Positions 1-6,799 are shown, counted from the stretch's first letter. The stretch is DNA of 10,619 bases from an uncultured Cellvibrio sp. (GCA_946886255.1 CAMPIG010000127.1:1-10619), one strand, 5' to 3'. Made by a program: numbers and translations. The notes: a model not told the origin generated them from the letters alone.

Positions 1-101
1 CTTTCAAGGAGCACAGCCAATAACAGATACTGGCTGGCGGCCATGAGCAGGATAAGATCGTGCGCATTAAACAATAGCGATTCGGGAGACAAGGTATTCA
101 A
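1..101 (-). CDS. N-terminus of a probable membrane protein, cut by the window edge
   Basis: Read leftward, this frame stays open to the window edge. Its first 33 residues contain a strongly hydrophobic stretch (LILLMAASQYLLLAVLLE) after a short polar start. That pattern is typical of the first membrane segment of an inner-membrane protein, for example the membrane domain that precedes the DNA-binding part of some AraC-type regulators; that identity is only a guess. No ATG with a good ribosome site is visible. Candidate starts are TTG codons at 101, 92 and 74, or an ATG at 44 that would fall inside the hydrophobic stretch. The frame is open further upstream to a stop near 229 but without a usable ATG. 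It is divergent from the ATP-grasp gene. It could still be a chance frame, since little of it is visible. Confidence 0.35.
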   Translation of the reverse strand, partial: MNTLSPESLLFNAHDLILLMAASQYLLLAVLLE

Positions 102-231
102 CGTGGTAGCATCGTTAGTGATTATGTCGGGTGAGTATAAACTACCGCGACAATGCCTGCCATTTTCGGTTATATACCCAACAGGGTTTGCGGCACCGAA
201 TCGTAGCGGTAACTTTATTTTTGAGGGCTAC

Positions 232-259
232 TGGACAGCGGTTTGGGCCTCTCTATAAT
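232..259 (+). promoter_or_regulatory. Sigma-70 type promoter of the ATP-grasp gene
   Basis: A -35 element TGGACA (232-237, five of six consensus bases) is followed by a 16-base spacer and a perfect -10 element TATAAT (254-259). Transcription would begin near 266 and leave a leader of about 25 bases before the ATG at 291. This placement argues against the upstream in-frame ATG at 243, which lies between the two promoter boxes. It is the clearest promoter in the window. Confidence 0.7.
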
Positions 260-290
260 AACGCGATTCCAACCCACCCCCCGGTCGTAT

Positions 291-1151
291 ATGAAGCTGA
301 TCAGTTTCGATGCCCTGCGAACCTTAAAATTTCCATCGCACACCTATATCAAACCCGAACTTTTTTTTCGCCACAAAGAAGATATTCAGTCGGCAGACTG
401 GGTGTTATTTCCAGATTATTGGCAACTCAACCCGTTGGTATACGGACTTAAAGCGCGCATCTTTCCCAGCTTGCCCAGCTACCTCATCGGACACAACAAG
501 ATTGAGATGACCCGCGTCTTCGAAACCCTGGTGCCCAACCATGCTCCTTTCACATTGATTCACGGCAACACCCCCGATAAAGCCAATGATATTTGGGATG
601 CGATGCCGTTGCCCTTTGTGGCCAAAATCCCCAAGGCCAGCATGGGCGAAGGTGTGTTCCTCATTGAGAGCCGCGCCGACTGGAATGTTTACTGTAAAAA
701 AACCGACGTGCTTTACGCGCAGGAATATCTGCCGATAGATCGCGACCTGCGGCTCGTTGTGATCGGTGACAAGGTCGTTGGCGGTTACTGGCGAATCCAG
801 TCGGACAATGGTTTTCACAATAATATCGCCCGGGGTGGCACGATGATGCCAGGCTTTATCCCGCCGGCAGCAATTGCGTTGGTAGAGTCAGTCGCGCGTA
901 CATTGGGTGTTGATCACGCTGGTTTTGATGTGGCGATGGTGGGCGAACATCCTTATCTGTTCGAATTCAATCGCATCTTTGGTACGCAGGGTGTTGAGCA
1001 ATTGATCGGCGATTTAACGCCGATAATCATCAGTTATCTTGAGCGGAAACTGGATGAGTTTGATCCCACGACGCCGAAGCGGCCGAAAGGTCCAAAGAGT
1101 CCGAAAACCGGTCTGCGCAATCGTCCAATGCGCGTGAGGAAGGTGGCTTAA
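291..1151 (+). CDS. RimK-like ATP-grasp ligase
   Basis: A 286-residue protein with the layout of the RimK/glutathione-synthetase ATP-grasp superfamily, which uses ATP to join a carboxylate (as acyl-phosphate) to an amine. Visible marks are the ATP-binding lysine in VAK (K112) followed by a flexible glycine loop SMGEG (117-121), the adenine-side segment AQEYLP (143-148), the RD-LR stretch (151-154) before a VVIGDKVVGGYWR strand, and the metal-binding FEFN (224-227). The N-terminal 90 residues would be the pre-ATP-grasp domain. The C-terminal tail (260-286) is very basic, with a run of PK pairs. ATG 291 was chosen over ATG 243 because the promoter overlaps the latter; the ribosome site is weak (GGTCG). 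The substrate cannot be read from the sequence. The stop codon overlaps that of the convergent phosphoesterase gene. Confidence 0.8.
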   Translation: MKLISFDALRTLKFPSHTYIKPELFFRHKEDIQSADWVLFPDYWQLNPLVYGLKARIFPSLPSYLIGHNKIEMTRVFETLVPNHAPFTLIHGNTPDKANDIWDAMPLPFVAKIPKASMGEGVFLIESRADWNVYCKKTDVLYAQEYLPIDRDLRLVVIGDKVVGGYWRIQSDNGFHNNIARGGTMMPGFIPPAAIALVESVARTLGVDHAGFDVAMVGEHPYLFEFNRIFGTQGVEQLIGDLTPIIISYLERKLDEFDPTTPKRPKGPKSPKTGLRNRPMRVRKVA

Positions 1152-3184
1152 TCGGTCAATGATTTGATCTTGCCGCCTTCCAGATCCAGCAGAAAATGGT
1201 CGCTGGGTGCATCTCCGGTAAACTGCAATATAATCTGTAAAATTTTCTGTAAACGATCACGGTAGTGATAATACACATTGCTATTTTTATCTGGACGATT
1301 ACCCGCCTTCGTCAGTTGCTGCGCGAGTAATTGATAGTGTTGTAAGCGGTCCGCACTGATATCCCTCAGGGCAAGCTGGTCTGCATTAAATAACCGATAA
1401 AAATCGAGGCTGATATCTTGCCCATTCCACTGCTTAAAATCTTCCAGTAAAAAACCTTGTTGTTGTGCCAACCTGGTCGCTTTGCGATGCGCTTGAATCC
1501 AGGGGTTATCTAGAGCGCTTGATCCGGATGTCGAATGATTTTTTACTAAGATCCAATGCTTTAATTCTTCAAGATCAGGCTCATCGCTAAGTTGTGACAA
1601 TATTAACAAGTCTTTACCGGACAACATGCTGAGTAGTTCACGAACATCCTTTGGCCATTCCTGAGGTAGAAATCGTAGACGTGATAATTCACGCAAATGC
1701 CACGCCGTAAATTCGTAGTAATCTTCGGATTGCAATATTTCCTTATCCCAAATATACGAGGCTTTAATGCTTTTCAAATAATTCCATTCAGCCTGGTAGT
1801 GTGGAAACAATTCATTAAATCGCGGTACCTCTACCAATACTACAGTCTCTACTTCAATTTTCTGGTTTTTATGGAGCGTAAGAACTTTATACGCCGGCAC
1901 ATAAGCCGCTAACGAGGGTGCCTGGATATTAAACAAAGTATTGCCGTTATCGCTTTGGATAATGCCGGTATCGTTGATGTGCATGTGGCCTGCGACATGA
2001 ATTTTTAAGCCCGTATCTGCAAGCAATTTGCTGGTGCTGTTGTCTGGTTTGCGCGCAAGCTGCAGCTTGTCTTCTCCCAGAACCTGTGCGATGTCATTTG
2101 CGGCACCGTCATAAAACTCCTGCATAGGAAAATGCGAAAATGCCAGTAATGTTTTGTGTTGGATGTCTGCACGATTAACGATGCTTTTAATCCACGGGAT
2201 AATGTGCGATTTGTGTGAAATAACCTTGTTGTAACCCGCACTGCCGGAACTATTGAAGCTAATAGCGTTGGCTGCATCGCCGTTGCTGCCCTGATTCGGT
2301 TGATACACATTGGCATCAATAGCCAGCAACCAGACGCCGGGCGTGGGTTCAACCAGGTAGCTGCTATCCGGTATTGAATAACAATCCGTGTAACCTTGCT
2401 GTTTATACTTTCCGCCAGTTCCCTGATGACAAATTTCATATTGCCGTAACGCGAAGTTAGCCTGACGGTGTGCGATTGCGTAATCGTAATCCGCATAAGC
2501 GTAATTGCTGTAAGGTGTTTCGAAATAAACATAGTCTGGCTTCGGATAGAAGCCATGCTCGTCTAGCAGGTTCATGATGGGTTCATAACCCCATTCCATA
2601 ACGTCATCGGAACAGATAAGAGCGTGGGCGTCGGACTTTTGGGCCCGCGTGGTGCAGGCCGGGTGTTGATGACTAAAAATAGGCTGCTCTTTGCCTTGCT
2701 CACCCAGATAATCCCACTTACCCGCCGGGTGAGAAAAAGGCCGGGTAGGGTCGTGATTGCCGGGAGCGGAAAAAAACTCCAAGCCATACTCACGGTGATA
2801 GTGATCAAGGATTTTCTTTAGTCCGCGAATGTGTAACGGCTGACCGTCATCACTGAAATCGCCTGGCAGCGCCACATATTTAATTTTTCTTTCGACGATG
2901 TCGTCCAGTGCAGCCAACAGCGCAAAATAATTCTCGTTAAACAGCCGGGTTGAATTTAGTTGGGCACTCATGGAACGTATGGTGGCTAATTTTTTTCCAT
3001 CAGGAGTTTCGGTGGGCAATCCCATAAATGCCTGATCTGCGAAGTCTCCATAAATATCATGGAAATGGATGTCCGGCATAAATGCAATGAACACCTTCTC
3101 ATTTGATGTTGTTGTTGATGGTGTTGCGGTGCAACCGAGGATAATCGGGCACAAAAAAAACAATAAACCAAACGCAGGTTTCAT
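1148..3184 (-). CDS. Lipoprotein metallophosphoesterase (calcineurin-like fold)
   Basis: A 678-residue protein that starts with a lipoprotein signal peptide: a hydrophobic core, then lipobox ILGC with the lipidated cysteine at 18 and Thr at +2, so sorting to the outer membrane is likely. All five motifs of the two-metal phosphoesterase superfamily are present: DIH (38-40), GDFSDDG (108-114), GNHD (142-145), SHFP (350-353) and GHMH (399-402). The closest functional guess is a phosphodiesterase of the acid-sphingomyelinase-like or cyclic-nucleotide group acting in the periplasm, but the substrate is not visible. The last 240 residues (about 440-678) are outside the catalytic core, rich in Leu, Gln and charged residues, and I do not recognise them. 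It is convergent with the ATP-grasp gene. The leader carries an AGAAGG element about 13 bases before the ATG, an imperfect ribosome site. Confidence 0.88.
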   Translation of the reverse strand: MKPAFGLLFFLCPIILGCTATPSTTTSNEKVFIAFMPDIHFHDIYGDFADQAFMGLPTETPDGKKLATIRSMSAQLNSTRLFNENYFALLAALDDIVERKIKYVALPGDFSDDGQPLHIRGLKKILDHYHREYGLEFFSAPGNHDPTRPFSHPAGKWDYLGEQGKEQPIFSHQHPACTTRAQKSDAHALICSDDVMEWGYEPIMNLLDEHGFYPKPDYVYFETPYSNYAYADYDYAIAHRQANFALRQYEICHQGTGGKYKQQGYTDCYSIPDSSYLVEPTPGVWLLAIDANVYQPNQGSNGDAANAISFNSSGSAGYNKVISHKSHIIPWIKSIVNRADIQHKTLLAFSHFPMQEFYDGAANDIAQVLGEDKLQLARKPDNSTSKLLADTGLKIHVAGHMHINDTGIIQSDNGNTLFNIQAPSLAAYVPAYKVLTLHKNQKIEVETVVLVEVPRFNELFPHYQAEWNYLKSIKASYIWDKEILQSEDYYEFTAWHLRELSRLRFLPQEWPKDVRELLSMLSGKDLLILSQLSDEPDLEELKHWILVKNHSTSGSSALDNPWIQAHRKATRLAQQQGFLLEDFKQWNGQDISLDFYRLFNADQLALRDISADRLQHYQLLAQQLTKAGNRPDKNSNVYYHYRDRLQKILQIILQFTGDAPSDHFLLDLEGGKIKSLTD

Positions 3185-3250
3185 GAGTTGCCTAAACCTT
3201 CTGAAAATTTTAATAGGCTAAAAAATTGATACGAGAAAAATCCGGCAGAG

Positions 3251-3278
3251 AATAAAAAATGGGTGCCTTGTGGCACCC
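3251..3278 (-). terminator. Rho-independent terminator, leftward
   Basis: A perfect 7-bp stem GGGTGCC/GGCACCC with a 4-base loop (3261-3278) is followed, on the minus strand, by ATTTTTTATT (3260 down to 3251). The plus strand has no T-run after the hairpin, so the direction is clear. It lies upstream of the phosphoesterase gene and isolates it from any leftward transcript that starts between 3280 and 3640. No recognised minus-strand gene lies in that interval. Confidence 0.8.
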
Positions 3279-3427
3279 GAAGCTATGCTATCAATAACTA
3301 AACCCGCTAATCGGAGCGAGGCGAGCAGGACATGCGGAAGCGACTGCTTCAAAGATGATGTGCTGCAAGAGGCGTTGCGCACGTCATACCGAATCTCAGG
3401 CGTCGGGACATAGTTTATGGCGCCAAG

Positions 3428-3443
3428 GTGACAAATTTGTTAC
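3428..3443. promoter_or_regulatory. 16-bp imperfect palindrome, possible operator
   Basis: GTGACAAATTTGTTAC is symmetric at seven of eight base pairs, with a perfect 10-bp core ACAAATTTGT (3431-3440). It lies about 200 bases upstream of the PEP-CTERM-type gene. Symmetric sites of this size are often bound by dimeric regulators. It does not match the CRP, Fur or LexA consensus, and no regulator can be assigned. A chance palindrome in AT-rich sequence is possible. Confidence 0.25.
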
Positions 3444-3630
3444 GAGTGCGTCTTGCCATGCCGGGGGTGGCGCGACGTTTAAGTAATCTTTTCGCATTGG
3501 CGCCTTTATTTAGCTATGTGAGGCGGCAAACGTAAGCAAAATACATTCTTAAAACGCGACGTAAATCACTGGATTTTGTACAGTGCCGTTCTATTGTTGA
3601 GGCGTTTGTCTTCATATTCAGCCAGGCAAC

Positions 3631-3636
3631 AGGAGG
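3631..3636 (+). promoter_or_regulatory. Strong ribosome binding site that fixes the start at 3642
   Basis: AGGAGG lies five bases before the ATG at 3642. This perfect Shine-Dalgarno element selects that ATG over the in-frame ATG at 3576, and the resulting protein begins directly with a signal peptide. Confidence 0.8.
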
Positions 3637-3641
3637 TTATC

Positions 3642-4301
3642 ATGCGCACCAGTTCAGGTTTTCTTGCAATAGTAAAAAAACTATTTTTTGCTATCCCGCT
3701 CGGCTTGTTTGTTTCACTTCCTGCTTATGCGGTGGTGATTAATTTTGATGATCTGACGTTAGTTCCCAGTGATCCCGAATTCCCTTGCTTTTGCGATTAT
3801 CCGCTGACGAATGAATACGCGTCTCAAGGCCTGGTCATTGATGGTGGCTTTTTGGCGGAATATTGGGAGGGAGATGAAAATGTCGTGTCTGGTCCAAATT
3901 ATTTGTTGGGAAGCAATTATTTACGCCTCAGTTTTGTAGGAACCCTGCCCACCTTCGTCAGTATGATTGTCAGTGCTGCGCACGAAGAGGCTATCTTTTT
4001 TGATATCTTCGGAGCGGGTGGTCTGATTGACGAGCAACAAACCAGCGGTTATGCGGGGCCATACAATGATACGCCCTACACGCCTAATCAGTTGATGACC
4101 TTTACGTCGACAGAGGGTATTTCTTCTATCGTTATTGAAGGCTTTTATAACCTGCGGACCTCGGCCATGATTGATGATGTGAACTATGAATACACCAATG
4201 TGCCGGCACCTTCATCTTTGGTATTACTCGGTTTGGGGTTGCTGGGTTTAGCGTTGTGTAGACGCGGCAATGCAGTCAGTAATATAGCGAGAAAGCGCTA
4301 A
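3642..4301 (+). CDS. Secreted PEP-CTERM-type sorting-domain protein
   Basis: A 219-residue exported protein. Residues 1-30 are a signal peptide: basic residues at K12-K13, a hydrophobic core and a cleavage motif AYA. The mature part (31-185) begins VINFDDLT and is rich in aromatic, Gly, Asp and Ser residues with a beta-strand pattern, as in many PEP-CTERM surface proteins. The C-terminus has the three-part sorting signal: VPAP (187-190), a hydrophobic segment of about 16 residues, and an arginine cluster CRR (206-208). In this family the tail is recognised by an exosortase and the protein joins the cell surface or exopolysaccharide matrix; no exosortase is in the window. VPAP instead of VPEP is a known variation. 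The tail past the arginines is long (11 residues). The function of the mature domain is unknown. Its stop overlaps the stop of mrp by four bases. Confidence 0.75.
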   Translation: MRTSSGFLAIVKKLFFAIPLGLFVSLPAYAVVINFDDLTLVPSDPEFPCFCDYPLTNEYASQGLVIDGGFLAEYWEGDENVVSGPNYLLGSNYLRLSFVGTLPTFVSMIVSAAHEEAIFFDIFGAGGLIDEQQTSGYAGPYNDTPYTPNQLMTFTSTEGISSIVIEGFYNLRTSAMIDDVNYEYTNVPAPSSLVLLGLGLLGLALCRRGNAVSNIARKR

Positions 4302-5401
4302 TCAACAACATGAATCAGCGGCGCGGCCGCAGCTTGCAGATTATGTTTCCATAGTGCCGCGCCCACGTTGTTTGCTAACGTCAGGTAGGCTTTTGTTAAC
4401 GAGCCTGTCGGATCTTTGATAACCGTAGGTGTGCCAGCGTCGATATCTTCCCGTACCTTGCGATGCAAGGGTAACGAGCCTAGCAGGCTTACCTGGTAAT
4501 CCTTAGCCAGTTGTTGAGCGCCACCTTCACCAAAGATGGATTCGGCATGGCCACAATTAGCACAAATGTGGGTCGCCATATTTTCCACAATCCCCAGTAC
4601 CGGGACATTCACTTTATTAAACATCTCCACACCTTTGCGCGCATCAATCAATGCCATTTCCTGTGGCGTGGTGACCACCACAGCTGCAGATATATTGATC
4701 TTTTGTGCGAGTGATATATGGATGTCGCCGGTACCCGGCGGCATATCAATGATCAGGTAATCCAGCTCACCCCAGCAGGTCATCTCTAATAACTGTTGCA
4801 GTGCGCGTACGGCCATGGGCCCACGCCAGATCATCGGTGCTTTTTCCTGCGAGAGGTACGCTACGGACATGGATTTCAATCCATATTTCTGTATGGGCTC
4901 AATCGTTTTTTCATCCACAAGTACGGGTTTGCTATCAGCTGCTATGCCGAACATGGTGCGCATGCTGGGGCCATAAATATCGGCGTCGAGTATGCCGACC
5001 TTTGCACCTTCCGCTTGCAGGGCGAGTGCCAGGTTAATGGCGGTAGTGGATTTACCGACGCCGCCTTTGCCGGAAGCCACCATGACAATATTTTTTACTG
5101 CCGCCATGTGTCCCTGACGTGTGATGGACGGAGATGCATAGACATCAGAGTTAATGCGGACGTTAATCCCGGGTAATCCGGCATCTTCCAATTGACTGGC
5201 TAAAGCCATAGCAAGTAGGTGATGCTGTGAGTTGGCTTTAAATCCCAGGGTGATGGAAATATCAATGCTGTTTTCATGGATATCAATCGCCGAGATCGCC
5301 TTGAGCGCTACGTAGTTCTCCGCTAGCCACGGCAATTGAAGAGTTTGCAAGGCTGCTATAACCGATACTTCGGTAAATTTTCGTGCTTTTTGCGCAATCA
5401 T
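4298..5401 (-). CDS. mrp: Mrp/ApbC-type iron-sulfur cluster carrier ATPase
   Basis: A 367-residue P-loop ATPase of the Mrp/NBP35 family, which binds a [4Fe-4S] cluster at a dimer interface and passes it to apoproteins in the cytoplasm. An N-terminal DUF59 (MIP18-like) domain spans about 8-90. The deviant Walker A GKGGVGKST (111-119) follows, then LDADIYGPS (138-146), the Walker B-like IIDMPPGTGD (217-226) and the cluster-binding CANC (280-283) in the VENMATHICANCG stretch. Length and order match bacterial ApbC. The start has a partial ribosome site (GGTGAAAG) and lies 13 bases after the permease stop, so it is the last gene of the operon. Company with two ferredoxins and an AprB-like protein fits a dedicated cluster-supply role, though it may be the housekeeping copy. 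Confidence 0.93.
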   Translation of the reverse strand: MIAQKARKFTEVSVIAALQTLQLPWLAENYVALKAISAIDIHENSIDISITLGFKANSQHHLLAMALASQLEDAGLPGINVRINSDVYASPSITRQGHMAAVKNIVMVASGKGGVGKSTTAINLALALQAEGAKVGILDADIYGPSMRTMFGIAADSKPVLVDEKTIEPIQKYGLKSMSVAYLSQEKAPMIWRGPMAVRALQQLLEMTCWGELDYLIIDMPPGTGDIHISLAQKINISAAVVVTTPQEMALIDARKGVEMFNKVNVPVLGIVENMATHICANCGHAESIFGEGGAQQLAKDYQVSLLGSLPLHRKVREDIDAGTPTVIKDPTGSLTKAYLTLANNVGAALWKHNLQAAAAPLIHVVD

Positions 5402-5414
5402 CTTTCACCGTCCG

Positions 5415-6443
5415 TTAACTAACCAAGAGAATAGAAACACCGGCAATAAAACAGGTATTGAGAAACAATAAAATAAACGTGTTTTTACCCACCTGCCACA
5501 ACTCCACCAAATTGGTTTTTGCGCCCAGCGCCGCCATCGCAATCCATAAGCACACTTGCGATAAATCGCTCGCTGCATTGATCGCTTGCGCAGGGAAGAT
5601 ATGCAAGTTGGCGAGTACAACAAATCCCACAAACGCAATCAGGAAGGGAGGCAGGATACGTTTAAACCGGCTTTGACCGGCTGTACGTGAGCGGCATAAA
5701 AAAGCCAGTACCATTACGGTGGGCACCAGCATGGCGACGCGCAGCATCTTGGTGTAGGTAGCGAGTTGTGCAACTTCCGGTGAAATCATATCCCCGGCAC
5801 CGAATACCTGCGCAACGTCGTGAATGCTAGCGCCTAAAAATAAACCCATCTGCTCGGTGCTTAATGACAAACTCACCAGGATGCCAGGGTACAAAATCAT
5901 GCAAATAGTGCTCATGCCCGTTACACCAATCAATGTGCACAACACATGTTTTTCGATGTCTTTGTTGCCTTGAATGACCGATGCAACTGCCAGTGCTGCG
6001 GATACGCCGCAAATACCCACCGCCGCGCCGGAAATAATACCGCGTGCCTGATCAACCTTAAGTAGCTTTGCCAGTAATAAACTGAAAAATAATGTGGTTA
6101 CAACAGCGACGCTTACTACCATTAACGGCTTGGCTCCCAGCGCGGAAATTTGTGAAAAGGTAATACGCACCCCTAATAACGCGACGCCGAAACGCAGAAT
6201 GTTTTTGACACAAAAATCCAGACCGGGCGCGAATTCGTCGTAGCGCGAGATACTGTTAAATGCCATGCCTAATAACAACGCGCCTAAAATCTGCGTGATG
6301 CCGTAGTGCTCCGAAATGTAACTGGAGGCCAAAACAAGCACCAGACAAAAACAAATGCCGGGCGCACGTGTCAGGCTGTAGTGCTTGATGGCGATAAAAC
6401 GAAGTGAGCGATTTTTTTCGGCTGGAGCATCACCTTCACTCAT
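5415..6443 (-). CDS. YeiH-family permease (putative sulfate exporter family)
   Basis: A 342-residue inner-membrane protein with about nine to ten hydrophobic segments from residue 28 to the C-terminus. It carries the hallmark GASIHDVAQVFGAG (204-217) and an earlier GICGVSAALAVASVI (143-157) of the YeiH / PSE family (Pfam Cons_hypoth698). Family members occur beside sulfonate- and taurine-degradation genes, where they are proposed to export sulfate or sulfite; direct transport evidence for the family is thin. Its ATG lies inside the end of the DUF971 gene (8-base overlap), which implies translational coupling, and mrp starts 13 bases after it. In this operon, export of an inorganic sulfur product of the AprA-like enzyme is the natural inference. 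Confidence 0.9.
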   Translation of the reverse strand: MSEGDAPAEKNRSLRFIAIKHYSLTRAPGICFCLVLVLASSYISEHYGITQILGALLLGMAFNSISRYDEFAPGLDFCVKNILRFGVALLGVRITFSQISALGAKPLMVVSVAVVTTLFFSLLLAKLLKVDQARGIISGAAVGICGVSAALAVASVIQGNKDIEKHVLCTLIGVTGMSTICMILYPGILVSLSLSTEQMGLFLGASIHDVAQVFGAGDMISPEVAQLATYTKMLRVAMLVPTVMVLAFLCRSRTAGQSRFKRILPPFLIAFVGFVVLANLHIFPAQAINAASDLSQVCLWIAMAALGAKTNLVELWQVGKNTFILLFLNTCFIAGVSILLVS

Positions 6444-6756
6444 CTAAATAATCCTGCGCCCGCCCGCTGGCAATGGCGTAAAGGTAAGGCCAGGGAAAGA
6501 TGCCGCGATCATGGCCATCGGCAAAGACCACCTGGATTGCGCTGCCACCCATCATGGCCAGCGCTTTTACGTCGGCGCTTTCGGTGATCAGGCGCGTGCC
6601 TATCAACTGCCGGGCACGGCAGCTTGAACAGGCACAGTAACGGCGCAGGTCATCACCGGAAATCTGACTGTGCTCGCCGTTTTTCCAAATAATATCCAAC
6701 TCGGCTTGCGCTTTTCGCAGCGTAATTTTCTGTGGTGGATACAAATCATCGTTCAA
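6436..6756 (-). CDS. DUF971 (GBBH-like N-terminal domain) protein, TTG start
   Basis: A stand-alone 106-residue DUF971 domain. Cysteines 41, 43 and 46 (CACSSC) and histidine 82 (DGHDRG) reproduce the spacing of the Cys3-His zinc site known from the N-terminal domain of human gamma-butyrobetaine hydroxylase. The motif DGHDRGIFPWPYL (80-92) is typical of the family. The start is TTG at 6756: an in-frame TGA lies just upstream, no ATG is in frame before residue 69, and GGTGA precedes it at a suitable distance. The same domain forms the C-terminal part of HCF101, the plant Mrp-type Fe-S scaffold. Here it is two genes upstream of mrp. A role in Fe-S assembly is therefore likely, although bacterial stand-alone DUF971 proteins have no proven function. 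It overlaps the permease start by 8 bases. Confidence 0.88.
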   Translation of the reverse strand: MNDDLYPPQKITLRKAQAELDIIWKNGEHSQISGDDLRRYCACSSCRARQLIGTRLITESADVKALAMMGGSAIQVVFADGHDRGIFPWPYLYAIASGRAQDYLDE

Positions 6757-6779
6757 TTTTTTTCACCGCTATTCAATGA

Positions 6780-6799
6780 CGCGCATGATTATTTGCGCG
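6780..6799 (-). repeat. Hairpin in the fdxA-DUF971 gap
   Basis: A 6-bp stem CGCGCA/TGCGCG with an 8-base loop lies in the only sizeable gap (70 bases) of the minus-strand operon. No T-run follows on the minus strand, so it is not a standard terminator. It could shield the upstream mRNA end after processing, giving different dosage of the ferredoxin and the membrane/Fe-S part of the operon. The gap is otherwise featureless. Confidence 0.35.

Larger units (their letters stand above)
3185..3641. other. 457-base gap without a recognised gene
   Basis: The gap lies between two divergent genes. It contains the leader of the phosphoesterase gene (about 3185-3250), a minus-strand terminator (3251-3278), an unassigned segment (3279-3540) and the leader of the PEP-CTERM-type gene. 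In the unassigned segment a plus-strand ATG frame of 43 codons (3355-3486) overlaps a GTG frame of 35 codons (3428-3535) in another phase, and the opposite strand is also open for about 31 codons. None has a good ribosome site. Short repeats are present: GGCGCC at 3419 and 3499, CGCGACGT at 3471 and 3555, and GAGGCGTT at 3369 and 3599. The segment could be a small RNA gene read leftward, a decayed gene, or a repeat element. No sigma-70 promoter is convincing on either strand. Confidence 0.5.

Noticed and set aside
148..163. Sigma-54 promoter read leftward (TGGCAGGCATTGTCGC)
   Set aside because: The -24 element fits, but the -12 TTGC element is displaced by a base and its GC is lost.
131..451. 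Plus-strand frame of 106 codons overlapping the ATP-grasp start
   Set aside because: It runs across the promoter at 232-259 and into the ATP-grasp gene in another phase; no family features.
405..818. Minus-strand open frame of 137 codons
   Set aside because: Antisense to the ATP-grasp gene, whose motifs fix the coding strand.
3569..3585. LexA-like box CTGGATTTTGTACAG
   Set aside because: The spacing is one base short of CTGT-N8-ACAG and the fourth base is wrong. The surrounding CACTG-N9-CAGTG repeat is too short to call.
3360..3641. Integron attC site or c-di-GMP riboswitch before the PEP-CTERM-type gene
   Set aside because: GTTGAGG-like and GCAAA-like strings occur, but the paired core sites of attC and the conserved GEMM core are absent.
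4796..5176. Plus-strand open frame of 126 codons
   Set aside because: Antisense to mrp, with no domain or ribosome site.
6780..6799. Terminator after fdxA
   Set aside because: The hairpin has no following T-run on the minus strand, so it is listed only as a hairpin.
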